Below, one piece after another: positions 1 to 9,307 of a DNA stretch of 64,000 bases. The position numbers were made by a program, and so were the translations under genes. Each line of letters opens with the position of its first letter. Position 1 is the stretch's first letter. Origin of the DNA: Ch128b sp964527925 (lineage in GTDB: Bacteria; Bacteroidota; Ignavibacteria; Ch128b); the NCBI GenBank assembly GCA_964527925.1, contig CAZGQO010000003.1, positions 62,001-126,000 on the forward strand, written 5' to 3'. The notes beneath the pieces were generated by a model that was not told the origin of the DNA, made no database searches, and saw only the letters and a program-made list of their open reading frames with translations.

Positions 1-518
1 CTCGTGGTGTTTATGATGAAGCCAAAAGATTTGCTGAAGCAATGACTATGGCTTATCATCGCTATCATGGAATTGATACACGAATTGTTAGAATCTTTAA
101 TACTTATGGTCCACGAATGCGGCTTGATGATGGCAGGGTTTTACCAACTTTTATTTCTCAAGCATTGCGAGGTGAAGATTTGACTGTATTTGGTGATGGT
201 TCTCAAACACGTAGTTTCTGTTATGTTGATGATTTAGTTGAAGGAATTTTCAGATTGTTAAATTCAGATTATCATGAACCTGTTAATATTGGCAATCCTG
301 ATGAAATAACTATTTTAGAATTTGCTGAAGAAGTTCTGAAATTTACTAACAGTAAGAGCAAAATCGTTTTTAAGGAACTTCCGGTTGATGATCCAAAAGT
401 TAGACAACCTGATATAACTCGCGCAAAAAAATTATTGAATTGGGAACCGAAGATTTCAAGAACAGAAGGAATTAAAATTACTTTAGAATACTTTAAGAAA
501 AAGCTAGGAATGAATTAA
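1..518 (+). CDS. UDP-glucuronate decarboxylase-type NAD-dependent epimerase, 3' part
   Basis: The gene is cut by the window start; the reading frame begins at base 3 and leaves 171 residues. The extended-SDR catalytic Tyr-Lys pair is visible as YDEAK at the very start, followed by the substrate-site stretch FNTYGPRM, RVLPTFISQALRG and TVFGDGSQTRSFCYVDD, which is typical of UDP-glucuronate decarboxylase (UDP-xylose synthase) and close relatives. Such enzymes make UDP-xylose for surface glycans, which fits the glycosyltransferases downstream. The NAD-binding N-terminus lies outside the window, so exact substrate specificity is inferred. An internal ATG at base 42 is not the start, because the frame runs through it with conserved residues. 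Confidence 0.88.
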   Translation, partial: RGVYDEAKRFAEAMTMAYHRYHGIDTRIVRIFNTYGPRMRLDDGRVLPTFISQALRGEDLTVFGDGSQTRSFCYVDDLVEGIFRLLNSDYHEPVNIGNPDEITILEFAEEVLKFTNSKSKIVFKELPVDDPKVRQPDITRAKKLLNWEPKISRTEGIKITLEYFKKKLGMN

Positions 519-528
519 ACTAAATAGA

Positions 529-573
529 ACTATAGAACTGTTCATTCAGTTACTATAGTCCTTTAACTTTTTA
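529..573 (+). terminator. Imperfect hairpin between convergent genes
   Basis: Arms 529-540 and 547-559 pair over 12 bp with one bulged A at 552 and a 6-base loop. A T-rich tail (568-572) follows a few bases later on the plus strand. It sits between the convergent epimerase and thioredoxin genes, where a shared terminator is expected. The tail is not directly adjacent to the stem, so termination strength is uncertain. Confidence 0.4.
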
Positions 574-1092
574 TTTGCCTTCCAAAAATTGTTCAAAAGT
601 CATTTTCGTATATAAATCATCACCAATGTATTTCAGAATATTTGCAAAAGTTTTGGCGTCAATATATCCGGGTACAACAGTTATCGGTTTTGAATCATGA
701 TTTAAGAAAATTGTCGATGGAAAGCCTCTAATACCAAATGCTTTTGCGAATTGAGCTTTTGTGAATTTTTGTCCATCATATTGAATTGTTTCGCTTGATT
801 CTCCATTCAGCCGATAGAAATAATAATTCTTCTTGAGCTCATCCTGAACTTTTCCATCAGGGAAAGTTTCTCTCTCCATTTTTTTACACCATCCACACCA
901 ATCAGCGTAAACATTTATTACGACTTTCTTTTTGTTTTTCTGAGCGAGTTGTAAAATCTCTTCAAATGATTTTCCTGATGCTTCATTAATAAATTCACCT
1001 TCAAAATCATTTGATGATTTTGCATTAATTGCGAAGTAAGACCCCACAACAATTATTAAAATTAAAATTACTGGAATTAAACTCTTTTTCAT
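571..1092 (-). CDS. Membrane-anchored or exported thioredoxin-fold protein
   Basis: 173 residues with an N-terminal hydrophobic segment (about 5-22) that acts as signal anchor or signal peptide, then a thioredoxin fold. The active site is DWCGWC with Cys66 and Cys69, and the cis-proline loop is GFPST with Pro125. The family (thioredoxin_7/DUF255-like) reduces or isomerises disulfides in exported proteins. The start ATG is preceded by an AAGGA-like ribosome site. It is divergent from the glycosyltransferase at 1169 and convergent with the epimerase. The redox partner and substrate cannot be told from sequence. Confidence 0.85.
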   Translation of the reverse strand: MKKSLIPVILILIIVVGSYFAINAKSSNDFEGEFINEASGKSFEEILQLAQKNKKKVVINVYADWCGWCKKMERETFPDGKVQDELKKNYYFYRLNGESSETIQYDGQKFTKAQFAKAFGIRGFPSTIFLNHDSKPITVVPGYIDAKTFANILKYIGDDLYTKMTFEQFLEGK

Positions 1093-1124
1093 GTTCTTTC
1101 CTTTCGATTTTTTCTATGAGTAAA

Positions 1125-1151
1125 TTTGAATAATAATTCATTTTATTCAAA
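1125..1151. repeat. 9-bp inverted repeat in a divergent intergenic region
   Basis: TTTGAATAA (1125-1133) and TTATTCAAA (1143-1151) are perfect inverted copies separated by 9 bases. They lie between the divergent thioredoxin and glycosyltransferase genes, where an operator or overlapping promoters could sit. The region is very AT-rich, so a chance match is possible. Confidence 0.3.
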
Positions 1152-1168
1152 ATATTAGATGAACTATT

Positions 1169-2305
1169 ATGAAAAAAGTTGCAATATTTACGACAGGTCA
1201 CTCACCGCTTGACGAGAGAATTTTTAACAAAATCGGAAACTCACTGAGTAGGAATGGTTATGATGTTTTTATTATCTGTTCAACTTCTGAAATCAATTTT
1301 GAACAAAATGGGATAAAAGTCATTGGAAAAGAATTTCAAGCGAATAAAAGAAGTTTCTTAAGAAAGTATCAATTCTTCTCGAATCAATTAAAAACGGTTG
1401 ATCCAGATATAATTATTGCTTGTGAACCAGTTGCAGTTATATTTGGTGAGTTCTTTCGCTTAGTAAAAAGTTCTCTCAAAAAAGTGAATTTAGTTTATGA
1501 TATAACGGAGTGGTATCCTGAAAACATTTATCTAAAAACAGCGGGATTAAAAAGAATTTTGTATTTCATAACTGGTCACTTCGTAAATTTTATTGCGACT
1601 AATTTTTCTGATTATCTCTTTGTGGGAGAAGAAACAAAATTACTTCGTTATAAAAAATATTCTCCAAAAAAACCTTATTCAATCATTTCTTATTATCCTG
1701 TTATTGAATTCTACACACCGTCAACCAGACCAATCACAAAAGGAAAAATTATTTTTGGTTACGCTGGAATAATTTCAATTTCAAGGGGATTAAAAATTTA
1801 CATCGAATTGTTAAAAAGACTTAAAGATGAATTGAAAGAATGGAACTTTGAATTTATCATAGCCGGAAGATTTGAAGTGGAGGGTGAAAAACATTTACTC
1901 GATGAACTGGACAAAAAAAATATTAAGTGCACTTATCATGAATGGACGAATTATGAAACATTTTCCAAAAATCTGGAACCAGTAAATATTTGTCTTGATA
2001 TCCGACCACCAAATAAAATTTACGAACGTTCACTTCCAATTAAGATTTTTGATTATATGGCTCTGGCTAAATGCATAATTGCATCTAATTATAAACCGAT
2101 TGAAGAAGTCTTTAGAGTTGCAAACTGCGGAATTTTAGTAAATCCTTTAGACTTAAATGAAATAATTAAACGCACAATAGAGTTAATCAATCAACCAGAA
2201 AAAATTGTCGAATACGGAAAAAACGGACGAGATGCTGTTGAAAAGCTCTATAACTGGAAAACTTGCGAAATTGAACTACTGAACTCTTTAGAAAAATTAA
2301 AATAA
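1169..2305 (+). CDS. Glycosyltransferase, GT4-like (GT-B fold)
   Basis: 378 residues. The N-terminal Rossmann-like half starts KKVAIFTTGHSPLDERIF, as in family 4 glycosyltransferases. The C-terminal donor-binding half carries ERSLPIKIFDYMALAK followed by the Cys-Ile-Ile-Ala-Ser turn, the region equivalent to the E-x7-E motif of GT4 enzymes. It is predicted cytosolic and to transfer a sugar from a nucleotide donor onto a surface glycan or lipid carrier. Its 3' end overlaps the convergent flippase gene by 9 bases. Donor and acceptor are unknown. Confidence 0.85.
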   Translation: MKKVAIFTTGHSPLDERIFNKIGNSLSRNGYDVFIICSTSEINFEQNGIKVIGKEFQANKRSFLRKYQFFSNQLKTVDPDIIIACEPVAVIFGEFFRLVKSSLKKVNLVYDITEWYPENIYLKTAGLKRILYFITGHFVNFIATNFSDYLFVGEETKLLRYKKYSPKKPYSIISYYPVIEFYTPSTRPITKGKIIFGYAGIISISRGLKIYIELLKRLKDELKEWNFEFIIAGRFEVEGEKHLLDELDKKNIKCTYHEWTNYETFSKNLEPVNICLDIRPPNKIYERSLPIKIFDYMALAKCIIASNYKPIEEVFRVANCGILVNPLDLNEIIKRTIELINQPEKIVEYGKNGRDAVEKLYNWKTCEIELLNSLEKLK

Positions 2306-3733
2306 TTTAAATCGCAAAAAACCTTTTCCCAAAAGTTCAAAACGCTTCCCCGCCAAAAGCAAAACAATTAATGCACTAAGCCCAATAAAAACATTTTGAG
2401 AAAAGTAGTAAGCTAAAATTGAAAATGTTCCAGGAAAGACTATCAATAGTAATTTCCAGCTGCTCACTTTAATCTTAATTTTATTTTTGCTGTAGATGAA
2501 TAAATAAACAAATCCCATAGCGAAGGCAAACAAAGTTGCATAGGCTGAACCAAGAATTCCATAGTCTGGGATTAGAATTAAATTCAGCGAAACATTTACA
2601 ATAAATGCAAGGAAATCAGCAATAAAAAAATGAATTGTTTTATTTTCCTGATATGGTGCAATTGAATAAAATCCCATCAGCAAACTGAAAAAATAACCAA
2701 TCAGAATTATCAGAATGATTTTAGTCGATTCCTGATATTCACTCTTAAATAAACTCAACTCACCTATTTTCAAGTTGAATACTTCATTCGCAAAAATTGA
2801 GATAAGAAAAATTAAAATTGCCGAGTAATAAATTATTTTTAATAATACTCTGCCCAGATGTAATGGTTTATCATCATTTTCATCAAGATTGAAATAGTGA
2901 GGTATCCATGCTGTTTTGAATGATAGAATGAAAAGATTATAAATCAACGCGATTCGGTACCCGAATGAATAAATTCCAGCTTCTCTCTCTCCCAGCATCT
3001 TCATCACAAAAATCCTATCGATCAACTCAACCATAATTGAAAAGACACCTGAAAGCAAAAGCGGGAAAGAAATTTTCAACAATCCTAATGTGTAATCAAA
3101 ATCGAACTTTAATTTTAAATTTTCTTTAATTACTTCTGAACAAAGTAAAATCAATACAAACGAACTAATTATCTGAGAAATAAAAATACCGCATATCCCT
3201 ATCTTGAGAAATACAACCAGAAGAATGTTCAGAAAAAAATGCACTATCGATGCAATTGAATTCTTTAGAACAAAAAGCTGTGATTTTTCCAAAGCTACAT
3301 AAAAAACTGAAAAGTAATAAGAGTAATTCAAAGCATAGATAGAAATCAATCCAAGAATGAATTCAATCAAGTAATTATCATTCCCAATAATCAAATTATT
3401 CAATGGTTTCAGAAAAAGTATGATTAAAAGCAGAACAAAAAAGCTAAATATCGAAACAATCCAGAAAGTATTGGACAGCAAATCAACTCTTTCATCTTTC
3501 AATTTTACATCTGAAAGATTCTTGACGAAGATTGAAGGTAATCCAAGATTAACAACTGTTGAAAGAATTGTTACGAATGATAGAATTACGGAATATATCC
3601 CAAAATCTGATGGTGAGATGTAGTGTGAATAAAATGGAAGCAGAATGAAACTGAGTCCACGAGAGATAAAATTACCAAGCGTGTAGACCAGAGTATGCTT
3701 AAAAATGCCCGAACTGGATTTAGAGAATTCCAT
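2297..3733 (-). CDS. Wzx-type polysaccharide flippase (MOP family)
   Basis: 478 residues with roughly 12-14 hydrophobic segments spread over the whole length. The N-terminus (FKHTLVYTLGNFISRGLSFILLPFYSHYISP, shown in two parts: FKHTLVYTLGNFISRG then LSFILLPFYSHYISP) is typical of oligosaccharide flippases of the MOP superfamily. These proteins move undecaprenyl-linked oligosaccharide units across the inner membrane. The gene starts inside the 3' end of the upstream glycosyltransferase gene (14-base overlap), so the two are very likely co-translated. It closes a minus-strand operon running from about 9771. Confidence 0.88.
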   Translation of the reverse strand: MEFSKSSSGIFKHTLVYTLGNFISRGLSFILLPFYSHYISPSDFGIYSVILSFVTILSTVVNLGLPSIFVKNLSDVKLKDERVDLLSNTFWIVSIFSFFVLLLIILFLKPLNNLIIGNDNYLIEFILGLISIYALNYSYYFSVFYVALEKSQLFVLKNSIASIVHFFLNILLVVFLKIGICGIFISQIISSFVLILLCSEVIKENLKLKFDFDYTLGLLKISFPLLLSGVFSIMVELIDRIFVMKMLGEREAGIYSFGYRIALIYNLFILSFKTAWIPHYFNLDENDDKPLHLGRVLLKIIYYSAILIFLISIFANEVFNLKIGELSLFKSEYQESTKIILIILIGYFFSLLMGFYSIAPYQENKTIHFFIADFLAFIVNVSLNLILIPDYGILGSAYATLFAFAMGFVYLFIYSKNKIKIKVSSWKLLLIVFPGTFSILAYYFSQNVFIGLSALIVLLLAGKRFELLGKGFLRFKLF

Positions 3734-4808
3734 GAGTTTGATAAAGTTTCATTAATTGATCATTCACACTCTTATATGAATGAACCATTCTAACCCACTC
3801 GATAGATTTTTTACCTATACTTTCTCTTAAATCTTTAGAATCAATTAATTCTATTAATTTTTCTTTAAGTTCATTTTCGTTGTTTGCAACAACAAAAGGA
3901 TGATCGCCAAGAAATTTCTGATATTCTTCTGTCATATTTGTAATTGTTGGAATTCCCATTGCAAGACTTTCGAGTCCACTTTTTCCGTAACCAGTACCGC
4001 CAAACTTCCCACCGACCTGATCAATACATATATCGCAGCTTGCTTTAATCTTCAAAACTTTTTCACGCGGTAATTTTTCGAGTAAAATGAATTCTATTTT
4101 TCTTACTTTTTTGACTTCTTTAATCACTCTTAAAATTAAATCAGTTCCTTTGAATTTTCTATTTGTTGGTGAGTGAACAATTCTAACTCTTGATGATTCA
4201 TTGGGAATTCTTTCCGGTAAATCTTCGCCTTCGTAAGGATAAAAGAGATAATGAATATCAGGATGCATTTTCAAATGATCAAACTCAGAAGTGATGTTCA
4301 AATCAGAAATTTTATCGAGTTCTCTCATCAAACCTCGAGCACGCAGGTCACTTCCGAAATAACAACAGACAATTTTCTTTCCGTCAATTTTCCATTGTTT
4401 GGCAATATGAGAATCTCTAAAAAAGTCCATTCCCCCATCGTAATGAATTATATCATAATCGTTGAGTTTATGTTCTTCAATGAACTCGTAAATTATTTTT
4501 CTCCTCAATGATTCTCTTAGATCAAAATAAAGAGCTTCGAGAAAATTTTTAGGTTCAAAATAAAGTGGATAAGAAATTTCTTTTTTCTCAATTGCTAAGA
4601 TGTTTTTAGCTGTCTTTATTTGACGCCATGTGTTTGCGATGAAGCCACGATTAATTTTGAAATCAAGAGAGATTTCCTCAGGGAAATTTTGAGCTGTTTT
4701 ATAAAAAGAGACAAGCAGAGATTGATCACCCATTGCCCTGTGCATCCTTACAAATGAAAGAGGAACACCAGCAAAGTTTTCAACTGCGATGTGTAAAATC
4801 TTTAGCAT
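3720..4808 (-). CDS. Glycosyltransferase family 1/4-like
   Basis: 362 residues. The N-terminal half begins LKILHIAVENFAGVPLSFVRMH and carries CYFGSDLRARG in the middle. The C-terminal half has GTGYGKSGLESLAMGIPTIT, the typical nucleotide-sugar binding turn of GT-B glycosyltransferases. It is predicted to be cytosolic and to add a sugar to the glycan handled by the adjacent flippase. It lies 3 bases after the FemAB-like gene and overlaps the flippase by 14 bases. No strong ribosome site is visible, in keeping with translational coupling. Sugar specificity is unknown. Confidence 0.82.
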   Translation of the reverse strand: MLKILHIAVENFAGVPLSFVRMHRAMGDQSLLVSFYKTAQNFPEEISLDFKINRGFIANTWRQIKTAKNILAIEKKEISYPLYFEPKNFLEALYFDLRESLRRKIIYEFIEEHKLNDYDIIHYDGGMDFFRDSHIAKQWKIDGKKIVCCYFGSDLRARGLMRELDKISDLNITSEFDHLKMHPDIHYLFYPYEGEDLPERIPNESSRVRIVHSPTNRKFKGTDLILRVIKEVKKVRKIEFILLEKLPREKVLKIKASCDICIDQVGGKFGGTGYGKSGLESLAMGIPTITNMTEEYQKFLGDHPFVVANNENELKEKLIELIDSKDLRESIGKKSIEWVRMVHSYKSVNDQLMKLYQTHGIL

Positions 4809-4811
4809 TTT

Positions 4812-5786
4812 TTATTTCAATGAAAGTTGAAAAGTATCTCTGAAAATTCCACGAGCACCAAAATTTTCTTTAAATCTGCCAAGTCCCCAGTTTGGCTCCA
4901 TGTTGACAGTAAAAATTCCAAAATCAAGATATTTAAAACCTTCCGCTTTGTATCGTCTCATAATCTCATAAAAAAGTAAATTCACTGGACGATATTCTTG
5001 ATAATCTTCATTATGAGAAATGTAAAATGCAAGAACAACTTTTGAGTTTGCTGAAAAGTTACACACCCCTGCAATTAGTTTCGATTTGTAGAAAGCACCA
5101 AATAATCGAATGCGAGTCGGAAATGTGTTTTTAAGTTTCAATAATTCATTGAGTGAGTGAGTTGGATTAACATTATGCCGCATTTTAAGGTTGTTTTTAA
5201 GAATCTCATAATATTCCTGAAATCGTTCGGTCTCAGCGATTTCAACACCAGATTTCAATGCTTTCTTTAAGGCAGTTCTTGCTTCAGGTCTATAGGTATC
5301 AATTAATTTATCGTCTTCGAAATCCAGAGAAACTACACTTGAAATTTCTCTTTTTTGATATTGAAATCCATTTCTATACAACGCAAAATCAATATAGTTA
5401 GACAATTTAGTGCAGTAAATTACTGGCGGAAGAGTTAAAATTATTTTATCAAATTTTTTCTTGCGACCATACTCAATCAATAATTCAACAAGATTGAATG
5501 CATCTTTGATGTTGAGCGACGACTCATAAACAAACGAACCATAACTTGCACCACGATGGGAATAAAGAATTCTTTCACCATTTAATTCAACATCAACAGC
5601 AGGAAAAAGAGCAAACAACTTTTCTTTTTTCAAGAATACAAGGGAGTTGTCTTTGAATTTTTTTGGTGGATGATATGATAGAAAATCTCTTCTGTGAAAA
5701 ATTGTTCCGTTGTCCGATTTTTCAACAAAATCGTTCCATTCGTTGTTTGAAATTTTCGATTGATATAATTCAACTAAATTTATCAT
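4812..5786 (-). CDS. FemAB/GNAT-like aminoacyl or acyl transferase
   Basis: 324 residues that resemble the FemAB-like (Acetyltransf_6, BioF2-like) family: a first half with SDNGTIFHRRDFLSYHP, and a second GNAT-like half with RLFGAFYKSKLIAGVC and YLDFGIFTVNMEPNWGLGRF. Relatives add amino acids or acyl groups to peptidoglycan, glycans or lipids. The start overlaps the stop of the PorV-like gene as ATGA. In this operon, next to a glycosyltransferase and flippase, decoration of a surface glycan is a reasonable inference, but the substrate is not shown by the sequence. Confidence 0.75.
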   Translation of the reverse strand: MINLVELYQSKISNNEWNDFVEKSDNGTIFHRRDFLSYHPPKKFKDNSLVFLKKEKLFALFPAVDVELNGERILYSHRGASYGSFVYESSLNIKDAFNLVELLIEYGRKKKFDKIILTLPPVIYCTKLSNYIDFALYRNGFQYQKREISSVVSLDFEDDKLIDTYRPEARTALKKALKSGVEIAETERFQEYYEILKNNLKMRHNVNPTHSLNELLKLKNTFPTRIRLFGAFYKSKLIAGVCNFSANSKVVLAFYISHNEDYQEYRPVNLLFYEIMRRYKAEGFKYLDFGIFTVNMEPNWGLGRFKENFGARGIFRDTFQLSLK

Positions 5787-6682
5787 AGCTTTATGTAGAG
5801 TGAAATTATATTTGCGTTCCCAAAGTTTTGAGTGAAAGGTAAGAATGCATAGTCAAAATAAATTGATTTGTAATTTATACCCAATCCAAAACTGAAATGA
5901 TTTATCTCTTTGCCTGAATTATATCCTGTTCTCAAAGAAATTAAATCATTGTAGTTTAAATCTAAACCGATAAGCAGGTTTATCTGACCTTCCTTCAAAA
6001 ATTTTTGAACATCACCTGAAAAATGAAATTTAAAGTTGTAAAAATTGAGCGCCTCTCCATTACTTATCCCAAACCGAAGTTCAGATGGCAATATTGTGCT
6101 TTTTGATGCAAGCTGATTCATCTTACCAATATTTCGCAAAGAAAATCCTGCATTCAAATTCATAAACAAATTCTTTTTGTATACACCAAAGTCGAATGCA
6201 TAACCATCAGCTTCATCAACATAAATGTTTTCGTAAAGATATTTGAATTGAAATCCTGTGGAAACATCATTAAATATTTTTAGACCAGTTCCTATTCCTG
6301 CGGCAAAATAATTTGCGTCAAACATTCCTGCTGGTTCACCAGGCTGTGTTCTTATTTCAATATCAGAAATTTTCGTCGAGTTGATTGTCAAGAAAACTGG
6401 AAAACCATAAACGAATGTATTTGCAATTAAGAACTCAGTTCTTAAATCCTGTATCCATTCATTATGCATCAATCCAATTGAACTAAAATTCAATTCTGAA
6501 GCAAAGGCAGGATTGTAGTTCAAAGAAAATGGAGATTTAAAATTTGCTGTTGTTGCTTCGGCTTGAGAAACTTCAGAAGCACCAGAACCAATTTTTAGAA
6601 ATGATAAACCCGATACACCAGCATTCTGTGCGAACAATTTAAATGAAAAGAATGCAATTAACAAAAAAATTAATTTTCTCAT
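5783..6682 (-). CDS. PorV/PorQ-family outer-membrane protein
   Basis: 299 residues with a signal peptide ending near Ala-Gln (residue 18-19), followed by the family's N-terminal signature (SFLKIGSGASEVSQAEA, then SLNYNPA). Most of the rest is alternating beta strands, as expected for a FadL-like barrel. PorV and PorQ act in type IX secretion, shuttling cargo to the cell surface, but many paralogues in Bacteroidota are uncharacterised. It shares an ATGA overlap with the second PorV-like gene upstream and another with the FemAB-like gene downstream. Whether this copy serves secretion is inference. Confidence 0.82.
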   Translation of the reverse strand: MRKLIFLLIAFFSFKLFAQNAGVSGLSFLKIGSGASEVSQAEATTANFKSPFSLNYNPAFASELNFSSIGLMHNEWIQDLRTEFLIANTFVYGFPVFLTINSTKISDIEIRTQPGEPAGMFDANYFAAGIGTGLKIFNDVSTGFQFKYLYENIYVDEADGYAFDFGVYKKNLFMNLNAGFSLRNIGKMNQLASKSTILPSELRFGISNGEALNFYNFKFHFSGDVQKFLKEGQINLLIGLDLNYNDLISLRTGYNSGKEINHFSFGLGINYKSIYFDYAFLPFTQNFGNANIISLYIKL

Positions 6683-7686
6683 AAAATCACTCCCAATGAA
6701 ATTATATGTTGATTCATTGGTGAATAAGGTTCTGTGACGAATGCGTAATTAATCTCAAAATATTTTCCAATCAAAGTTTGATTCAATCCAAAACCAAAAG
6801 AAATTTTTGGAATCATATCTGAGTTGATAAGATTAATTCTATCAACACCACCTCGAATTTGTAAAAATTCAACGGGAGAAATTTCACATCCCAATTTCAA
6901 AATTCTTGTACCAAAACTTGTAAATTCAAAATCAACTGAAACCAACCCAAAATCTTTTGGAAGTTTGTAACTCAATCCTGCTTTTTTCAAGACAGGGAAG
7001 TGATCATAAAAATTATTTCCTTCTTCTTTATACAATGGTGATGAATCCCATCTGTATTTAGCATTAATATCACCCATAAAACCGCCAATTGTTAAATCAT
7101 CTGTCAAACGGTAAACAAAGCCAAGATCAAAACCAACAGCACTTGAACTCATTTTATCAAACAAAGCATAGTGGTAATATTTCGCATTCACTCCAACACT
7201 AAATTTTTCTGATGGACTAATTCCAACAGAAAGAAAAATCATATTTTCTGAGGTAGAATAAGTTTTTGTTTTTATGCCGCTATTATCTCTGCCATCAATA
7301 TTATCAATTCCAAAATTGATAAGTCCAATTGTCAATCCTGCTCGCGAATGAATTTCATTTGTTTTATTTCCAAAAACATCTCGTTTGTATTGATTGAAAA
7401 TTTTGTTCAACTGAACAAAGTTTAATTTTCTATCAAGAGCTAAAAAAGAATAACCTAATTGAATTTGATTATCTTGATTGAAAGGATTTACAGCTGGATT
7501 ATAATATGTATTTAAGTTACCATCAATCACTGCCGTCATTGCATTACCCATCGCCATACCCCTTGCACCAAAACCCAGCCGTGCAAATGCGCCTGGCAAC
7601 GAAGAGATTTTTGATGTCTTTGGCTGAGCAATTAATTGAATCGAAAAAATTAACAAAACAAAAATTAAAACTTTCTTCTTCATCAT
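6679..7686 (-). CDS. PorV/PorQ-family outer-membrane protein
   Basis: 335 residues with a signal peptide (KKKVLIFVLLIFSIQLIAQ) and the classic family start: GFGARGMAMGNAMTAV and NTYYNPA. The remainder looks like a beta-barrel and contains repeated glycine/aromatic strand patterns. Two candidate ATG codons follow one another (7686 and 7683); either changes the product by one residue. Its stop overlaps the start of the next PorV-like gene (ATGA), so the two are likely made together. It follows a T9SS cargo gene by about 55 bases, which supports a role in cargo export or surface anchoring. Confidence 0.85.
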   Translation of the reverse strand: MMKKKVLIFVLLIFSIQLIAQPKTSKISSLPGAFARLGFGARGMAMGNAMTAVIDGNLNTYYNPAVNPFNQDNQIQLGYSFLALDRKLNFVQLNKIFNQYKRDVFGNKTNEIHSRAGLTIGLINFGIDNIDGRDNSGIKTKTYSTSENMIFLSVGISPSEKFSVGVNAKYYHYALFDKMSSSAVGFDLGFVYRLTDDLTIGGFMGDINAKYRWDSSPLYKEEGNNFYDHFPVLKKAGLSYKLPKDFGLVSVDFEFTSFGTRILKLGCEISPVEFLQIRGGVDRINLINSDMIPKISFGFGLNQTLIGKYFEINYAFVTEPYSPMNQHIISLGVIL

Positions 7687-7741
7687 ATTTCCGATTTTAC
7701 TGAATTGTAAATTTTTGATTAAAGTTACTTTTTCGAAAATC

Positions 7742-9307
7742 TCATCTTAAGACTATAATTTTTCCCCACACAGGTTCTTTATTACCAATTTGAACAGAAT
7801 AAAAGTAAACACCATTACTTACAATCTGTCCGAACTCATCTTTTCCATTCCAGAATTCGGTTTGTTGAATTCGTGAATCAACACTCCCGCTTCTTGGTGC
7901 ATTTTGAATTATTGTCTTTACAAGATTCATTCCTGTATCAAAAATTCTTATGGTGACTTTTTCGTCCAGCCCATCAGTTGTGTATTTAATTTTCAAAATA
8001 TCAGATTCAGGGTCAAAAGGATTTGGGTAAGCATAAGTTTCCGAAGAATTTTTCACCGGGACAAACGCAAGATAAACTCTCCAGTTTGAAGCCCATGGAA
8101 AACCTATTTCAGTTGTTTTTGCAAGTCCCTCGTTTGAACCGACCCAAATTGTGTTTGCCTGTGTATTAACTGAATAGAAAGTTGATGATAGAATTCTTTG
8201 TTTAGTTAGTGAATCAACAATTAAAGGAGCTTTAATCCAGCTTTCACCGAAATTATCACTTCTAAAAAGTCCAGTTGAACCTGCTGCATAAGCGATATTG
8301 TTCAAGAAGCCAAAATTATGAACACGAACATCTTGATTCGAGATACTCCAGTTTTCTCCTCCATCAGATGATATGCTTATTCCATAACTTTCAGTTAAGT
8401 CTTCTGCTTTCCATGTCGCACCAAAAACATAATCTTTCCCCTGATATCTTGTTCCACCGATTGCGACAACAAAATTTCCAGAGATGTGATTGGTTTGATT
8501 TTGTTTTGAAAACTTTACCCAGCTTTCTCCACCATCAGTTGTTTTGTTAATTCCCCCTGCAGTTCCAACCCATATTGTAGAATCATTCTGAACATAAATT
8601 GAAAATACACGATGATTCAAATTATTCTGCAAGCCGAGATTTCCGCTCACAGGTGAAAGTGTAAAATTATATAATTCATTTGGTTTTATCGTATCTAAAT
8701 CGTCTGGTGGAATTACAACTCTTTGCCAGGTTTTACCAAGATCAGTTGATTTTCGCAAACCACCAGCAAATGATGCAATCCACACTGCATCAGAAGTTAG
8801 TCCAATATCATAAGTAATGTTGTTGACAGTTGTAGTAATTGGCAAAGCATCAAGTACATTTATTCCATAAATTACTTTATTCGAATCTGGATGATCAACT
8901 GGTTGATCAACTTTTTTCCAGGTTAATCCTCCATCCGAAGAATATCTCAAACCACTACCTTCAGGTAATATTTGATCATTTTTTTCAACTGAATGAGCAG
9001 TTGCAACCCAGATATATCCATTCTTATAAGCAACAGCCGAGATACTTTCAGTTCCAAAATCTGGATGAGCATAAAAGTTAGTCCAGCTTTCACCTCGATC
9101 ATAACTAATGCTTAGACCTTTCCCTGTTCCAAGAATTATTGTATCTCCAGCAACGACAATATCAGTTATCGAATTACCAATTGGGACAGGAGAAGATGAG
9201 GAAATTTTTTCTAAAGAAATTTCTCTTTCCAGTTTGAAATTTTCGGGTAAGAATTGAGAATTTAGTTGAATTACAAAAACGAGTAAGATAAAAACTATTT
9301 TTTTCAT
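7742..9307 (-). CDS. Secreted Asp-box beta-propeller protein with T9SS C-terminal sorting domain
   Basis: 521 residues: a signal peptide (1-18), then at least six Asp-box repeats of the form S-x-D-x-G-x-[ST]-W near residues 68, 123, 187, 256, 313 and 350, which predicts a sialidase/YCF48-like beta-propeller. A C-terminal FlgD-like Ig domain begins around YAYPNPFDPES and ends in the short basic GKIIVLR tail typical of T9SS type A sorting domains. No sialidase catalytic set is recognised, so binding or scaffolding is as likely as catalysis. The start overlaps the stop of the lipoprotein gene (ATGA). PorV-like genes follow directly. Confidence 0.85.
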   Translation of the reverse strand: MKKIVFILLVFVIQLNSQFLPENFKLEREISLEKISSSSPVPIGNSITDIVVAGDTIILGTGKGLSISYDRGESWTNFYAHPDFGTESISAVAYKNGYIWVATAHSVEKNDQILPEGSGLRYSSDGGLTWKKVDQPVDHPDSNKVIYGINVLDALPITTTVNNITYDIGLTSDAVWIASFAGGLRKSTDLGKTWQRVVIPPDDLDTIKPNELYNFTLSPVSGNLGLQNNLNHRVFSIYVQNDSTIWVGTAGGINKTTDGGESWVKFSKQNQTNHISGNFVVAIGGTRYQGKDYVFGATWKAEDLTESYGISISSDGGENWSISNQDVRVHNFGFLNNIAYAAGSTGLFRSDNFGESWIKAPLIVDSLTKQRILSSTFYSVNTQANTIWVGSNEGLAKTTEIGFPWASNWRVYLAFVPVKNSSETYAYPNPFDPESDILKIKYTTDGLDEKVTIRIFDTGMNLVKTIIQNAPRSGSVDSRIQQTEFWNGKDEFGQIVSNGVYFYSVQIGNKEPVWGKIIVLR

